A DNA stretch of 17,080 nucleotides from an uncultured Fusicatenibacter sp. (lineage in GTDB: Bacteria > Bacillota > Clostridia > Lachnospirales > Lachnospiraceae): contig CABUPZ010000053.1 of assembly GCA_902493585.1 (NCBI GenBank), forward strand, positions 1 to 17,080. Reading direction: 5' to 3'. The translations under genes and the position numbers were made by a program. The notes under the pieces were generated by a model. The model did no database searches. It worked only from the letters and a program-made list of their open reading frames with translations, and was not told where the DNA came from. Within the stretch, counting starts at the first letter, position 1; every line of letters starts with the position of its first letter. Of this stretch, positions 6,743 to 14,840 are shown piece by piece.

Positions 6743-7750
6743 ATGAATATTCGGGAGACATTTGAGGAGAGAGAATTTCAGACACTGAGCCCGCATGCGG
6801 CCCACAGCAGAAATTCCAGAGGAAGGGAACGGTATGAGCCGGAGTGTGATATCCGTACCGTTTATCAGCGGGACAGAGACAGGATCCTCCACTCAAAGGC
6901 ATTCCGGCGCCTGAAAGACAAGACGCAGGTGTTTCTGTCTCCCCAGGGAGATCATTACCGGACCAGACTGACCCATACGCTGGAAGTTTCGCAGACGGCG
7001 CGCACAGTCGCCAGAGCTCTGAAGCTGAATGAGGATCTGGTGGAGGCGATCGCGCTTGGCCATGATCTTGGACATACTCCTTTTGGCCATGCCGGGGAAG
7101 CGGCGCTGAATGCCATCCACCCCGGCGGTTTCCGGCACGCGGAACAGAGTGTGCGTGTGGTGGAAGTTCTGGAAAAGGAAGGGAAAGGATTGAACCTGAC
7201 CTGGGAGGTCCGTGACGGGATCCTCAATCACCGGACGGCGGGAAGCCCTTCGACTCTGGAGGGGCAGGTGGTGCGGCTGTGTGATAAGATTTCCTATATC
7301 CACCATGATATGGATGATTCGATCCGTGCCGGCCTTCTGTCGGAGGATGATATCCCGATCACTCTGCGGGTGGTGCTGGGAGATACCTGTCGGGAGCGGC
7401 TGAACACCCTGATCCATGATATGGTGGAAAGCAGCCTTGGCAAGGACAGTATCCGCCAGTCGCCGGAGATGGCGGAGGCGATGAAGCTTCTGCGGGAGCT
7501 GATGTTTGCCAATGTCTACCGCAGCTCCGTTGCAAAAAAAGAGGAGGTAAAGGCAAAGAGAATGCTGACAGAATTGTATGAATATTATACGGAACATCCG
7601 GATCAGCTGTCCGGTGAGTATCAAAGGCTCATCGAACGGGGAGAGAAGAAAGAACAGGTGGTCTGCGATTATATTTCCGGAATGACAGATCAGTATTCGA
7701 TACATAAATTTCAGGAAATTTACGTGCCCAAATCCTGGGCCGTATACTGA
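6743..7750 (+). CDS. dgt: HD-domain dGTP triphosphohydrolase-like protein
   Basis: A 335-residue soluble protein of the dGTPase-like HD family, which cleaves dNTPs to the nucleoside plus triphosphate. The HD signature is complete: H78 in R-T-R-L-T-H, G-H-D-L-G-H at 106-111 (H107, D108, H111), H116 in F-G-H, and the last metal aspartate D181 in C-D-K-I-S-Y-I-H-H-D. The conserved R-D-R-D-R-I-L-H-S-K-A-F-R-R-L near residues 43-57 is also typical. The end matches the family (I-S-G-M-T-D-Q-Y and P-K-S-W). The start has a strong GGGAGGAGG site. dnaG begins 18 nt downstream, so the two are probably one transcript linking nucleotide pool control with replication priming. Exact substrate is not shown by sequence. 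Confidence 0.93.
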   Translation: MNIRETFEEREFQTLSPHAAHSRNSRGRERYEPECDIRTVYQRDRDRILHSKAFRRLKDKTQVFLSPQGDHYRTRLTHTLEVSQTARTVARALKLNEDLVEAIALGHDLGHTPFGHAGEAALNAIHPGGFRHAEQSVRVVEVLEKEGKGLNLTWEVRDGILNHRTAGSPSTLEGQVVRLCDKISYIHHDMDDSIRAGLLSEDDIPITLRVVLGDTCRERLNTLIHDMVESSLGKDSIRQSPEMAEAMKLLRELMFANVYRSSVAKKEEVKAKRMLTELYEYYTEHPDQLSGEYQRLIERGEKKEQVVCDYISGMTDQYSIHKFQEIYVPKSWAVY

Positions 7751-7768
7751 AACGGGGGAGGAAAAAAC

Positions 7769-9553
7769 ATGCGTTATTCTGACGACCTGATTGAGGAAGT
7801 GAGGATGAAAAACGACATCGTAGATGTCATATCCGGCTACGTGAAGCTGACGCGGAAAGGAAGCTCCTATTTCGGACTTTGTCCTTTTCATAATGAGAAG
7901 TCCCCATCTTTTTCCGTCAGTCCCGGCAAACAGATGTATTACTGTTTCGGGTGCGGAGCCGGTGGAAATGTGTTTACGTTTCTGATGGAATATGAAAATT
8001 ATACCTTTGTGGAAGCGCTGAAATTCCTGGCGGAGCGTGCCGGGATCGAACTTCCGCAGATCGAGTATTCCAAGGAAGCAAAGGAGCAGGCGGATCTGAA
8101 GACACGTCTGCTGGAGATCAACAAACAGGCGGCAAAGTTCTATTATTACCAGCTCCATACATCCAGAGGAGCGCAGGGGCTTGCCTATTTGAAGGGCAGA
8201 GGCCTTTCGGATGAGACGATCCGGAAATTCGGCCTTGGGTATTCGGACCGGTATGGAGATCTGCTCTATAAATATCTGAAGGAGAAAGGGTATTCCGATG
8301 AGCTGCTTCGCCAGTCGGGGCTGTTCCTTGCGGACGAGGTGCACGGGATGCAGGACAAGTTCTGGAATCGTGTAATCTATCCGATCATGGATGTGAACAG
8401 CCGTGTGATCGGTTTTGGAGGCCGTGTGATGGGGGATGCGAAGCCGAAATACCTGAATTCTCCGGAGACCAAGATTTTTGACAAGAGCCGGAACCTGTAC
8501 GGGCTCAATGCTGCCCGCTCCTCCCGCAGAAAGAATCTGATCATCTGCGAGGGATACATGGATGTGATTTCCATGCATCAGGCGGGATTTACCAACGCGG
8601 TGGCGTCTCTGGGAACGGCGCTGACGTCTCTGCAGGCAAGCCTGCTGAAGCGGTACACGGACGAAGTGCTGATTATCTATGACAGCGATGAGGCGGGTGT
8701 CCGGGCGGCGCTGCGGGCAATCCCTCTGCTGAAAGGAGTCGGGCTGAATACCAGGGTGGTCAATTTAAGACCTTATAAGGACCCGGATGAATTTATCAAG
8801 GCGGAAGGCGCGGAAGCCTTCGAACAGCGGCTGGCGGAGGCGGAGAACAGTCTGCTCTATGAGATCCGGATGAAAGAGAGTCAGTTTGATCTGAAAGATC
8901 CTCAGGGGAAGAGTGATTTTCTCCATGAGGCGGCGATGCGTCTGGTGACCATCGAGGACGAGATCGAGCGCAACAGTTACATCGAAGCAGTGGCGCGGAA
9001 TTACGGCGTTTCTGTGGAGAGTATGCGCAAGGAAGTGGCGAAACTGGCGCTGCAGGGCGCCGGGATCCGTGAACCGGCTGCTCCAAAGTCGGGGATCCAC
9101 TCGAAAAAGGAGCGGGAGACGGGAACAGACAAGGCACAGAAACTGATGCTGACCTGGCTGACTTCCTATCCCCAGCTGATCGGCGAGATCCGGAAGTATA
9201 TCACGCCGGAGGATTTCACCACCGCCCTGTATCACCAGATTGCGGAAATGATCTATCTCCAGTACCAGGAAGGGCAGGTCAATCCGGCCAGACTTCTGAA
9301 TCAGTTTGTGGATTCGGAGGAACAGAAAGAGGTGGCAGGCCTGTTCAATGCCAGAATCCCTCTGGAGACAGAGGAGGAGCGGCAGCATGCCCTTGTGGAT
9401 GTGATCTGCAATATGAAAGAAAACAGCATCGCTTATCGTTCCGCTCATATGGATGTAACGGATATGACGGCGCTGCAGAAGCTGATGGCTGACAAGAAAA
9501 TGCTGGAAAAATGGAAAGCCGGCGGCCTGACGCTGAATCTGGACGGACAGTAA
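7769..9553 (+). CDS. dnaG: DNA primase
   Basis: Makes RNA primers for the lagging strand and works with the replicative helicase. The 594-residue length is normal. The N-terminal CHC2 zinc finger has C38, H41, C59 and C62 (C-P-F-H ... Y-Y-C-F-G-C-G). The catalytic core follows with F-G-G-R-V at 216-220, and the TOPRIM domain has I-C-E-G-Y-M-D-V at 259-266 (E261) and Y-D-S-D-E-A-G at 304-310 (D305, D307). The last ~150 residues are a helical C-terminal domain expected to bind the helicase. The RBS is GGGGGAGG. It lies between dgt and rpoD, the classic macromolecular synthesis arrangement; 76 nt separate it from rpoD. Confidence 0.97.
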   Translation: MRYSDDLIEEVRMKNDIVDVISGYVKLTRKGSSYFGLCPFHNEKSPSFSVSPGKQMYYCFGCGAGGNVFTFLMEYENYTFVEALKFLAERAGIELPQIEYSKEAKEQADLKTRLLEINKQAAKFYYYQLHTSRGAQGLAYLKGRGLSDETIRKFGLGYSDRYGDLLYKYLKEKGYSDELLRQSGLFLADEVHGMQDKFWNRVIYPIMDVNSRVIGFGGRVMGDAKPKYLNSPETKIFDKSRNLYGLNAARSSRRKNLIICEGYMDVISMHQAGFTNAVASLGTALTSLQASLLKRYTDEVLIIYDSDEAGVRAALRAIPLLKGVGLNTRVVNLRPYKDPDEFIKAEGAEAFEQRLAEAENSLLYEIRMKESQFDLKDPQGKSDFLHEAAMRLVTIEDEIERNSYIEAVARNYGVSVESMRKEVAKLALQGAGIREPAAPKSGIHSKKERETGTDKAQKLMLTWLTSYPQLIGEIRKYITPEDFTTALYHQIAEMIYLQYQEGQVNPARLLNQFVDSEEQKEVAGLFNARIPLETEEERQHALVDVICNMKENSIAYRSAHMDVTDMTALQKLMADKKMLEKWKAGGLTLNLDGQ

Positions 9554-9629
9554 GAATTGCTGAAAAGTCACGATTATTTTGTAATGCTCAGGATAAAATA
9601 TAAACAAGCTATGGAAGGATGGAAACTCT

Positions 9630-10742
9630 ATGGAATTTGATAAAGAAAAATTCATGGAAAAAGTAAAAGGACTTGTGGCGCTTGCCAAGAAAAAGAAAAA
9701 TATGCTGGAATACCAGGAAATCAGCGATTTCTTTCAGGATATGCCGCTGGATGCGGATCAGATGGAAAAAGTATTTGATTATCTGGAAAAGAGCGGCATC
9801 GACGTGCTGCGTCTCTCAGATATGTCGGAGGATATTGATATTGCCGCTGACGACAAGCTGCTGCTTCTTGACGATGATGACATCGATCTGTCTGAGGAAG
9901 AAGAGATCGATATGGAAAATATCGATCTGTCCGTTCCGGAAGGCGTCAGCATCGAGGATCCGGTGCGTATGTATCTGAAGGAGATCGGAAAGGTTCCGCT
10001 TCTTTCCGCAGAGGAGGAGATCAGTCTGGCTCAGCGTATGGAGGAAGGCGACGAGGAGGCGAAGAAACGTCTGGCGGAGGCAAACCTTCGTCTGGTCGTA
10101 TCCATCGCGAAACGTTATGTGGGACGTGGCATGCTGTTCCTGGATCTGATCCAGGAGGGAAATCTTGGTCTGATCAAAGCGGTAGAAAAGTTTGATTACC
10201 GGAAAGGATACAAATTTTCTACCTATGCAACCTGGTGGATCCGTCAGGCGATCACCCGTGCCATTGCAGACCAGGCACGTACCATTCGTATTCCGGTGCA
10301 TATGGTAGAGACAATCAACAAGCTGATCCGCGTTTCCCGTCAGCTGCTGCAGGAGCTTGGGCGTGAACCTACTCCGGAAGAGATCGCCGAAGAAATGCAT
10401 ATGTCTGTGGAGCGTGTCCGTGAGATTCTGAAGATTTCTCAGGAGCCGGTTTCCCTGGAAACGCCGATTGGCGAGGAGGAGGACAGCCACCTGGGCGACT
10501 TTATCCAGGACGACAATGTTCCGGTTCCGGCGGATGCCGCGGCGTTTACGATGCTGAAAGAACAGCTGGAGGAGGTGCTGCGTCTGCGTTTCGGACTGGA
10601 CGATGGCCGTGCGCGTACGCTGGAAGAGGTAGGAAAAGAGTTCAATGTCACCCGTGAGCGTATTCGTCAGATTGAGGCGAAGGCTCTGAGAAAACTCCGC
10701 CATCCCAGCCGTTCCCGTAAGCTGAAGGATTATCTGGATTAA
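9630..10742 (+). CDS. rpoD: Primary sigma factor RpoD/SigA with an apparent gap in region 4.1
   Basis: Directs RNA polymerase to housekeeping promoters. The 370 residues show an acidic N-terminal region (67-98), region 1.2 (D-P-V-R-M-Y-L-K-E-I-G at 110-120), regions 2.1-2.4 with Y-A-T-W-W-I-R-Q-A-I at 199-208, region 3, and the region 4.2 helix-turn-helix (T-L-E-E-V-G-K-E-F then R-E-R-I-R-Q-I-E, 330-349), ending in the usual R-S-R-K-L-K-D-Y-L-D. Oddity: residues 311-321 read E-Q-L-E-E-V-L-R-L-R-F. Primary sigma factors normally read E-E-V-L-(about 11 residues including L-T-x-R-E)-R-L-R-F, so a helix of region 4.1 appears to be missing while the frame is kept. The RBS is AAGGA about 10 nt upstream. 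trmK follows closely. Confidence 0.93.
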   Translation: MEFDKEKFMEKVKGLVALAKKKKNMLEYQEISDFFQDMPLDADQMEKVFDYLEKSGIDVLRLSDMSEDIDIAADDKLLLLDDDDIDLSEEEEIDMENIDLSVPEGVSIEDPVRMYLKEIGKVPLLSAEEEISLAQRMEEGDEEAKKRLAEANLRLVVSIAKRYVGRGMLFLDLIQEGNLGLIKAVEKFDYRKGYKFSTYATWWIRQAITRAIADQARTIRIPVHMVETINKLIRVSRQLLQELGREPTPEEIAEEMHMSVERVREILKISQEPVSLETPIGEEEDSHLGDFIQDDNVPVPADAAAFTMLKEQLEEVLRLRFGLDDGRARTLEEVGKEFNVTRERIRQIEAKALRKLRHPSRSRKLKDYLD

Positions 10743-10752
10743 GGTGCCAGGT

Positions 10753-11466
10753 ATGCAGTTGTCAAAAAGATTGCGGGCGGTGGCGGAGTTTGTGACACCG
10801 CAGGGCCGCCTGGCAGATGTGGGGACAGATCATGCGTATGTCCCCATCTGCCTGATGGAGGAAAAGAAGATTTCCGGGGCGGTTGCCATGGATATTGTGG
10901 ACGGGCCGCTGCAAAGAGCCAGGGAGAACATTGCCGCTCATCATCTGGAAACGCAGATTGAGACGAGAAAATCCGACGGACTGGAGGCGCTGCGCCCCGG
11001 AGAAGTGGACACGATCGTGATCGCCGGTATGGGCGGTCTGCTGATCTGTCGGATCTTGGAACAGGGACGGGAGGTGGCGGCGACGGTTCCGGAATGGGTG
11101 CTGGAGCCGCAGTCCGATACGGATAAGGTACGGGCATATCTGCTGGAACAGGGGTATCATATCTGCGACGAGGACATGGTCCTGGAGGACGGAAAATATT
11201 ATCCGGTGCTTCAGGTCAGAGCAGGAAGAGAGCAGACGCCTTATGAGCCTGTGGAACTGATTTACGGGCGTCACCTGCTTCGGAAAAGACATCCGGTACT
11301 GCGCAGCTATCTGGAAAAGGAGATCTGTTCTTACCGGAAATTGCTGGAAAATCTTGCGCAGTCATCCGGAGAGCGTGTCCGGGTGAGAGAAAAGGAAATC
11401 AGAGAGGTTTTAAAGCTGGCAGAGCAGGCGCTTCAGCTTGTGAACCGTCCGTCTGTGAATGATTAA
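10753..11466 (+). CDS. trmK: tRNA (adenine22-N1)-methyltransferase
   Basis: SAM-dependent methyltransferase that makes m1A at tRNA position 22. The chosen start is ATG 10753, with AAGG at 10741-10744, 8 nt upstream and overlapping the rpoD stop; a GTG at 10744 is also in frame but has no own RBS. The product is then 237 residues. Motif I is D-V-G-T-D-H-A-Y at 22-29, the acidic loop A-M-D-I at about 45-48, and the family G-M-G-G at 92-95. The C-terminal part is helical and charged, probably a coiled coil. In Bacillus trmK also lies near sigA; here it directly follows rpoD. The Nif3-like partner gene (yqfO) often found next is absent. Confidence 0.93.
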   Translation: MQLSKRLRAVAEFVTPQGRLADVGTDHAYVPICLMEEKKISGAVAMDIVDGPLQRARENIAAHHLETQIETRKSDGLEALRPGEVDTIVIAGMGGLLICRILEQGREVAATVPEWVLEPQSDTDKVRAYLLEQGYHICDEDMVLEDGKYYPVLQVRAGREQTPYEPVELIYGRHLLRKRHPVLRSYLEKEICSYRKLLENLAQSSGERVRVREKEIREVLKLAEQALQLVNRPSVND

Positions 11467-11480
11467 ATTCGTTATAGCAC

Positions 11481-11512
11481 TACAGCCGCCGTGCCGGAAG
11501 CCGGCGGCTGTA
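11481..11512. other. GC-rich hairpin between trmK and the nucleoside kinase
   Basis: TACAGCCGCCG (11481-11491) and CGGCGGCTGTA (11502-11512) form a perfect 11-bp stem with a 10-nt loop. The downstream sequence is A-rich, not a T-run, so this is not a normal intrinsic terminator on either strand. It lies 32 nt before the kinase start codon and could be an mRNA stability or leader structure. Confidence 0.6.
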
Positions 11513-11543
11513 TAAAAGTCAAAAAGCATCTGGAGGAGGCTAT

Positions 11544-13211
11544 ATGGAGAGAGAGATTTGTCAGGTGACGATCGGATCAAAGACCTATGAGTATCCAGGG
11601 GGAACCTCATATCTTGTCATTGCCAGGGAAATGCAGGAACATTACCGATATCCCATTGTACTGGTCACTGTGGACGGCAGACTTTGTGAACTGCACAAAC
11701 GGTTGAAGAAGTCCTGCAGGCTGGAGTTTATTACGCTGGAAGACGATATCGGACATAAAACGTATCAAAGGAGTCTGACACTGCTGCTTCTGAAAGCGAT
11801 GTATCATGTGGCCGGTCATGAGAAGATCGACAAGATCGTGGTGCAGTATTCCATGGGCAGCGGCTATTACTGTACGGTGCAGGGAAAGGTTGCGCTGGAT
11901 CAGGAGTTTCTTGACCGGGTGAAAGCGTACATGAGAGAACTGGTGGACCGGAAGCTTCCGATTGTGAAAAAAAGCATCGGGACACAGGAAGCCAGAGAAA
12001 AATTCCGCAGTTATGGGATGGAAGATAAGGAAAAACTGTTCCGCTACCGCAGAGTATCCAGCGTGAATCTGTATGAGCTGGATGGTTTTGAGGACTATTT
12101 TTACGGTTTCATGACGGCGGACACCAGCTATCTGAAGTATTTTGATCTTCAGCTGTACGATGAAGGATTTGTATTGGTGTTCCCTACGAGAAGGGAGCCG
12201 GAAAAACTGCCGGAACTGGTATTTTCCCGGAAAGTGTTCCAGGTACAGAAGGAATCGGAAGACTGGGGCAGCAAACTGGGCGTCGATACCGTCGGGGATT
12301 TAAACGATAAGATCTGCGAGGGCGGATCTCATCGGATGATGCTGATCGCCGAAGCACTGCAGGAACAGAAAATCGCGGAACTGGCGGGAGAGATTGCAAA
12401 GCGAAGAGGCGTAAAATTTGTCATGATCGCCGGCCCTTCTTCTTCCGGAAAGACCACGTTCTGCAATCGTCTGTCGATACAGCTGGCCGCCCATGGGCTG
12501 GTGCCACATCCGGTAAGCCTGGACAATTATTATCTGAACCGGGTGGATACGCCGAGGGATGAAAACGGGGAATACGATTTTGAATGTCTGGAAGCGCTGG
12601 ATCTGGAACTTTTGGACCGGGATCTGAACACCCTGCTTTCCGGAGGACAGATTGAACTTCCTTATTATAATTTCAAGACGGGAAAGAGGGAGTACAAAGG
12701 ACAGTATATGGAACTGGGACCGGAGGACATTCTGGTGATGGAGGGAATCCATGGACTGAATGACCGTCTCAGCAGTTCGATCCCCAAGAACAGCTGCTAC
12801 AAAGTATACATCAGTGCACTGACGCAGCTGAATGTGGATGAACACAACCGGATTCCCACAACCGACGGCCGCTTGCTCCGCCGGATGGTACGGGACAATC
12901 GGACACGCGCCACATCCGCCAGGGAGACCATCGCCATGTGGCATAAAGTGCGCAAAGGCGAAGAAAAGTACATTTTTCCGTATCAGGATTCGGCGGATTT
13001 CGTGTTTAACTCCGCTTTGATCTACGAACTGTCCGTACTGAAACAGTACGCGGAACCGATCCTCTTCCAGATTCCGGAGGACGCGCCGGAATTTCAGGAA
13101 GCGAAGCGCCTGCTGAAATTTTTGGATTACTTTGTAGGAATCCCAAGCGAACCGGTGCCCCAAAATTCTATTCTACGGGAATTCATCGGCGGCAGCTGCT
13201 TCGATGTTTGA
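11544..13211 (+). CDS. Nucleoside (uridine) kinase fused to ThrRS-like TGS and second domains
   Basis: A 555-residue protein found in many Firmicutes and annotated as nucleoside or uridine kinase. Residues about 1-65 look like a TGS domain, and about 66-240 like the second (editing-type) domain of threonyl-tRNA synthetase; the usual editing histidine pair is not seen where Y-Q-R-S-L-T-L-L occurs. Residues about 288-500 are a P-loop kinase of the uridine kinase/phosphoribulokinase group: Walker A G-P-S-S-S-G-K-T at 297-304, then S-L-D-N-Y-Y, and E-G-I-H-G-L-N further on. No aminoacyl-tRNA synthetase catalytic core is present. The RBS GGAGGAGG is strong. A terminator follows. Phosphorylation of uridine is the default guess; the purpose of the ThrRS-like half is unknown. 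Confidence 0.85.
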   Translation: MEREICQVTIGSKTYEYPGGTSYLVIAREMQEHYRYPIVLVTVDGRLCELHKRLKKSCRLEFITLEDDIGHKTYQRSLTLLLLKAMYHVAGHEKIDKIVVQYSMGSGYYCTVQGKVALDQEFLDRVKAYMRELVDRKLPIVKKSIGTQEAREKFRSYGMEDKEKLFRYRRVSSVNLYELDGFEDYFYGFMTADTSYLKYFDLQLYDEGFVLVFPTRREPEKLPELVFSRKVFQVQKESEDWGSKLGVDTVGDLNDKICEGGSHRMMLIAEALQEQKIAELAGEIAKRRGVKFVMIAGPSSSGKTTFCNRLSIQLAAHGLVPHPVSLDNYYLNRVDTPRDENGEYDFECLEALDLELLDRDLNTLLSGGQIELPYYNFKTGKREYKGQYMELGPEDILVMEGIHGLNDRLSSSIPKNSCYKVYISALTQLNVDEHNRIPTTDGRLLRRMVRDNRTRATSARETIAMWHKVRKGEEKYIFPYQDSADFVFNSALIYELSVLKQYAEPILFQIPEDAPEFQEAKRLLKFLDYFVGIPSEPVPQNSILREFIGGSCFDV

Positions 13212-13215
13212 ATGG

Positions 13216-13257
13216 TAAAACGGACGAAACAATCTCTGGCGGATTTCGTCCGTTTTA
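13216..13257 (+). terminator. Terminator of the nucleoside kinase gene
   Basis: Bases 13216-13229 and 13244-13257 form a perfect 14-bp stem with a 14-nt loop, starting five bases after the stop codon. The 3' arm ends in TTTT, paired to AAAA on the 5' arm. The T-run is short, but position and stem length support a terminator. Confidence 0.75.
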
Positions 13258-13280
13258 GCCACCAAACCCCGAAAAACAGG

Positions 13281-13309
13281 TGGACATCCCCGCACCTTTG
13301 TGATACAAT
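13281..13309 (+). promoter_or_regulatory. Sigma-A promoter of rnpB
   Basis: TGGACA (13281-13286) and TACAAT (13304-13309) are separated by 17 nt, each one base from consensus, and the -10 is extended (TGA before TACAAT). Transcription would start near 13316, exactly where the RNase P RNA P1 helix begins. Confidence 0.85.
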
Positions 13310-13315
13310 AACACA

Positions 13316-13666
13316 GCGAAGTAGAACATGTAATCGCGGCTGGCAGGACTGAAAAGGGCCAGGTGAGGAAAGTCCGGGCTTCACAGGGCAGGATGCCGGA
13401 TAACGTCCGGCGGAGGTGACTCCAGGGAAAGTGCAACAGAGAGATACCGCCAGGCAATGCCTGGTAAGGGTGGAAAGGTAGTGTAAGAGACTACCGTTTC
13501 TCTGGTAACAGAGAAAGCCATGTAAACCCCATCCGAAGCAAGACCGAATAGAAAACCATGTGGCGGCCCGTCACGTTTTCAGGTTGGTCGCTGGAGGGCA
13601 CTGGCGACAGTGTCACTGGATAGATGATTACACGAGACATAACCCGGCTTATCGTTCTGCTTCGCG
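13316..13666 (+). ncRNA. rnpB: RNase P RNA (bacterial, probably class A)
   Basis: Catalytic RNA that trims the 5' leader of tRNA precursors. The ends pair: GCGAAGTAGAAC (13316-13327) with GTTCTGCTTCGC (13654-13665) forms the P1 helix of 12 bp with one G-T pair. Conserved core blocks are present in order: GAGGAAAGTCCGGGCTTCAC near 13365, CACAGGGCAGG, ACAGAGAGATACCGCC near 13435, GGTAAGGGTGGAAAGG near 13462, AGCAAGACCGAATAG near 13538, and TAGATGATTACACGAGACAT then AACCCGGCTTAT near 13621-13652. A run of seven T (13667-13673) right after P1 gives the 3' end. The promoter is at 13281-13309. The Maf-GNAT gene follows 64 nt downstream. Confidence 0.96.
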
Positions 13667-13730
13667 TTTTTTTATTTCCAGAAAAAGTTGATTGTTTCCG
13701 GGGAAATAGAGTGTCTTTTGAGGTGATAAA

Positions 13731-14801
13731 ATGAGAGAGATCGTACTTGCATCGGCGTCTCCGAGAAGGAGACAGCTGTTGGAACAGGTGGGCATTCCCC
13801 ACCGCGTATACCCGTCACAGGTGGAAGAGGTGGTCACTTCGATGATTCCCTCCTGGGTCGTGGAGGAGCTTTCCGAGCAGAAGTGTGCGGATATTCTGGA
13901 GCGTGTGCCGGAAGGGACGTTGGTCCTGGGTGCGGACACGGTGGTTGCATTTGAAGGAAGGATCCTTGGCAAGCCGTCCGATGAGGAGGAAGCATTCCGC
14001 ATGCTTGACATGCTTCAGGGAAATACCCATCAGGTGTATACCGGAGTGACCATGATGGAAAAAAGGAATGGACGTACTTATCGGGAAATTTTTCATGAGT
14101 GTACCGATGTAACGTTTTATCCGGTAAGTCACGAAGAACTGAGGGCGTATATTGCAACAGGAGAGCCGATGGACAAAGCGGGAGCCTATGGAATCCAGGG
14201 ATGTTTCGCGGCGTTTGTCCAGGGAATCCGTGGGGATTACAACAATGTGGTCGGGCTTCCGGCTGCGGCGGTATATCAGAGGCTGAAAAAATTTTCGGGA
14301 AGAACGGTGAACTATAAGATCCGTCCTGTTCGGGAAGAGGATCTTCAGGAGATTGCCGCCATTGAGGCGCGCTGTTTCCCGGCTGCGGAAGCGGCGGGAT
14401 ATGAAGATTTTCTGAAACGGTATCAAACCTGCAAGGACAGCTTTTTTGTTGCGGAGACAGAGGACGGCAGACTGGTAGGCTTCTGCAACGGATGCTGTGC
14501 GGATACGGATCATCTGGCAGATGAACTGTATCATGACGCGTCCCTCCATCATCCGGAAGGTCCGTACCAGATGATCTTTGGTCTGGATGTGGATCCGGAG
14601 TATCAGAAACAGGGAATCGGAGAAGCGTTGATGCGCCATATGGTGGAAAGCGCCGGACAGAGGGGCAAGAAGGCAGTTGTCCTGACCTGTAAAGACCATA
14701 TGATCCCGTTCTATCAGAAGATTGGCTACCGGTATATCGAGGTGTCCGATTCGGTCCACGGCGGCGCGGTCTGGCATAAGATGATGTATTTTTTTGAATA
14801 A
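13731..14801 (+). CDS. maf: Maf nucleotide pyrophosphatase fused to a GNAT acetyltransferase
   Basis: A 356-residue two-domain protein. Residues 1-190 are a complete Maf domain, which hydrolyses non-canonical or modified NTPs: A-S-A-S-P-R-R-R at 7-14, G-A-D-T-V-V at 67-72 with the general base D69, G-E-P-M-D-K-A-G-A-Y-G-I-Q-G at 144-157, and G-D-Y-N-N-V-V-G-L-P at 168-177. Residues 196-356 are a GNAT N-acetyltransferase of the AANAT-like type: I-R-P-V at 197-200, and V-D-P-E-Y-Q-K-Q-G-I-G at 287-297 with the acetyl-CoA loop Q-x-x-G-x-G, then F-Y-Q-K-I-G-Y at 327-333. There is no stop or RBS at the junction (about 14298-14315), so it is a true fusion. The RBS is GAGGTG, 5 nt before ATG. The acetyl acceptor cannot be told from sequence. 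Confidence 0.88.
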   Translation: MREIVLASASPRRRQLLEQVGIPHRVYPSQVEEVVTSMIPSWVVEELSEQKCADILERVPEGTLVLGADTVVAFEGRILGKPSDEEEAFRMLDMLQGNTHQVYTGVTMMEKRNGRTYREIFHECTDVTFYPVSHEELRAYIATGEPMDKAGAYGIQGCFAAFVQGIRGDYNNVVGLPAAAVYQRLKKFSGRTVNYKIRPVREEDLQEIAAIEARCFPAAEAAGYEDFLKRYQTCKDSFFVAETEDGRLVGFCNGCCADTDHLADELYHDASLHHPEGPYQMIFGLDVDPEYQKQGIGEALMRHMVESAGQRGKKAVVLTCKDHMIPFYQKIGYRYIEVSDSVHGGAVWHKMMYFFE

Positions 14802-14840
14802 TATACATAGAAGTAAATAAATATATATAAGCAAACAGAG

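Noticed and set aside
6893..8578. 561-codon minus-strand reading frame opposite dgt and dnaG
   Set aside because: It spans two well-supported + strand genes and has antisense-like composition.
10744..10752. GTG start for trmK at 10744
   Set aside because: It overlaps the AAGG site that serves the ATG at 10753 and has no RBS of its own at suitable distance.
11544..12270. Truncated threonyl-tRNA synthetase
   Set aside because: The same frame continues into a complete P-loop kinase; this is a known fused architecture, not a broken thrS.
13815..14834. Two long overlapping minus-strand frames opposite the Maf-GNAT gene
   Set aside because: Both are shadows; the + strand has both Maf and GNAT motifs and a good RBS.
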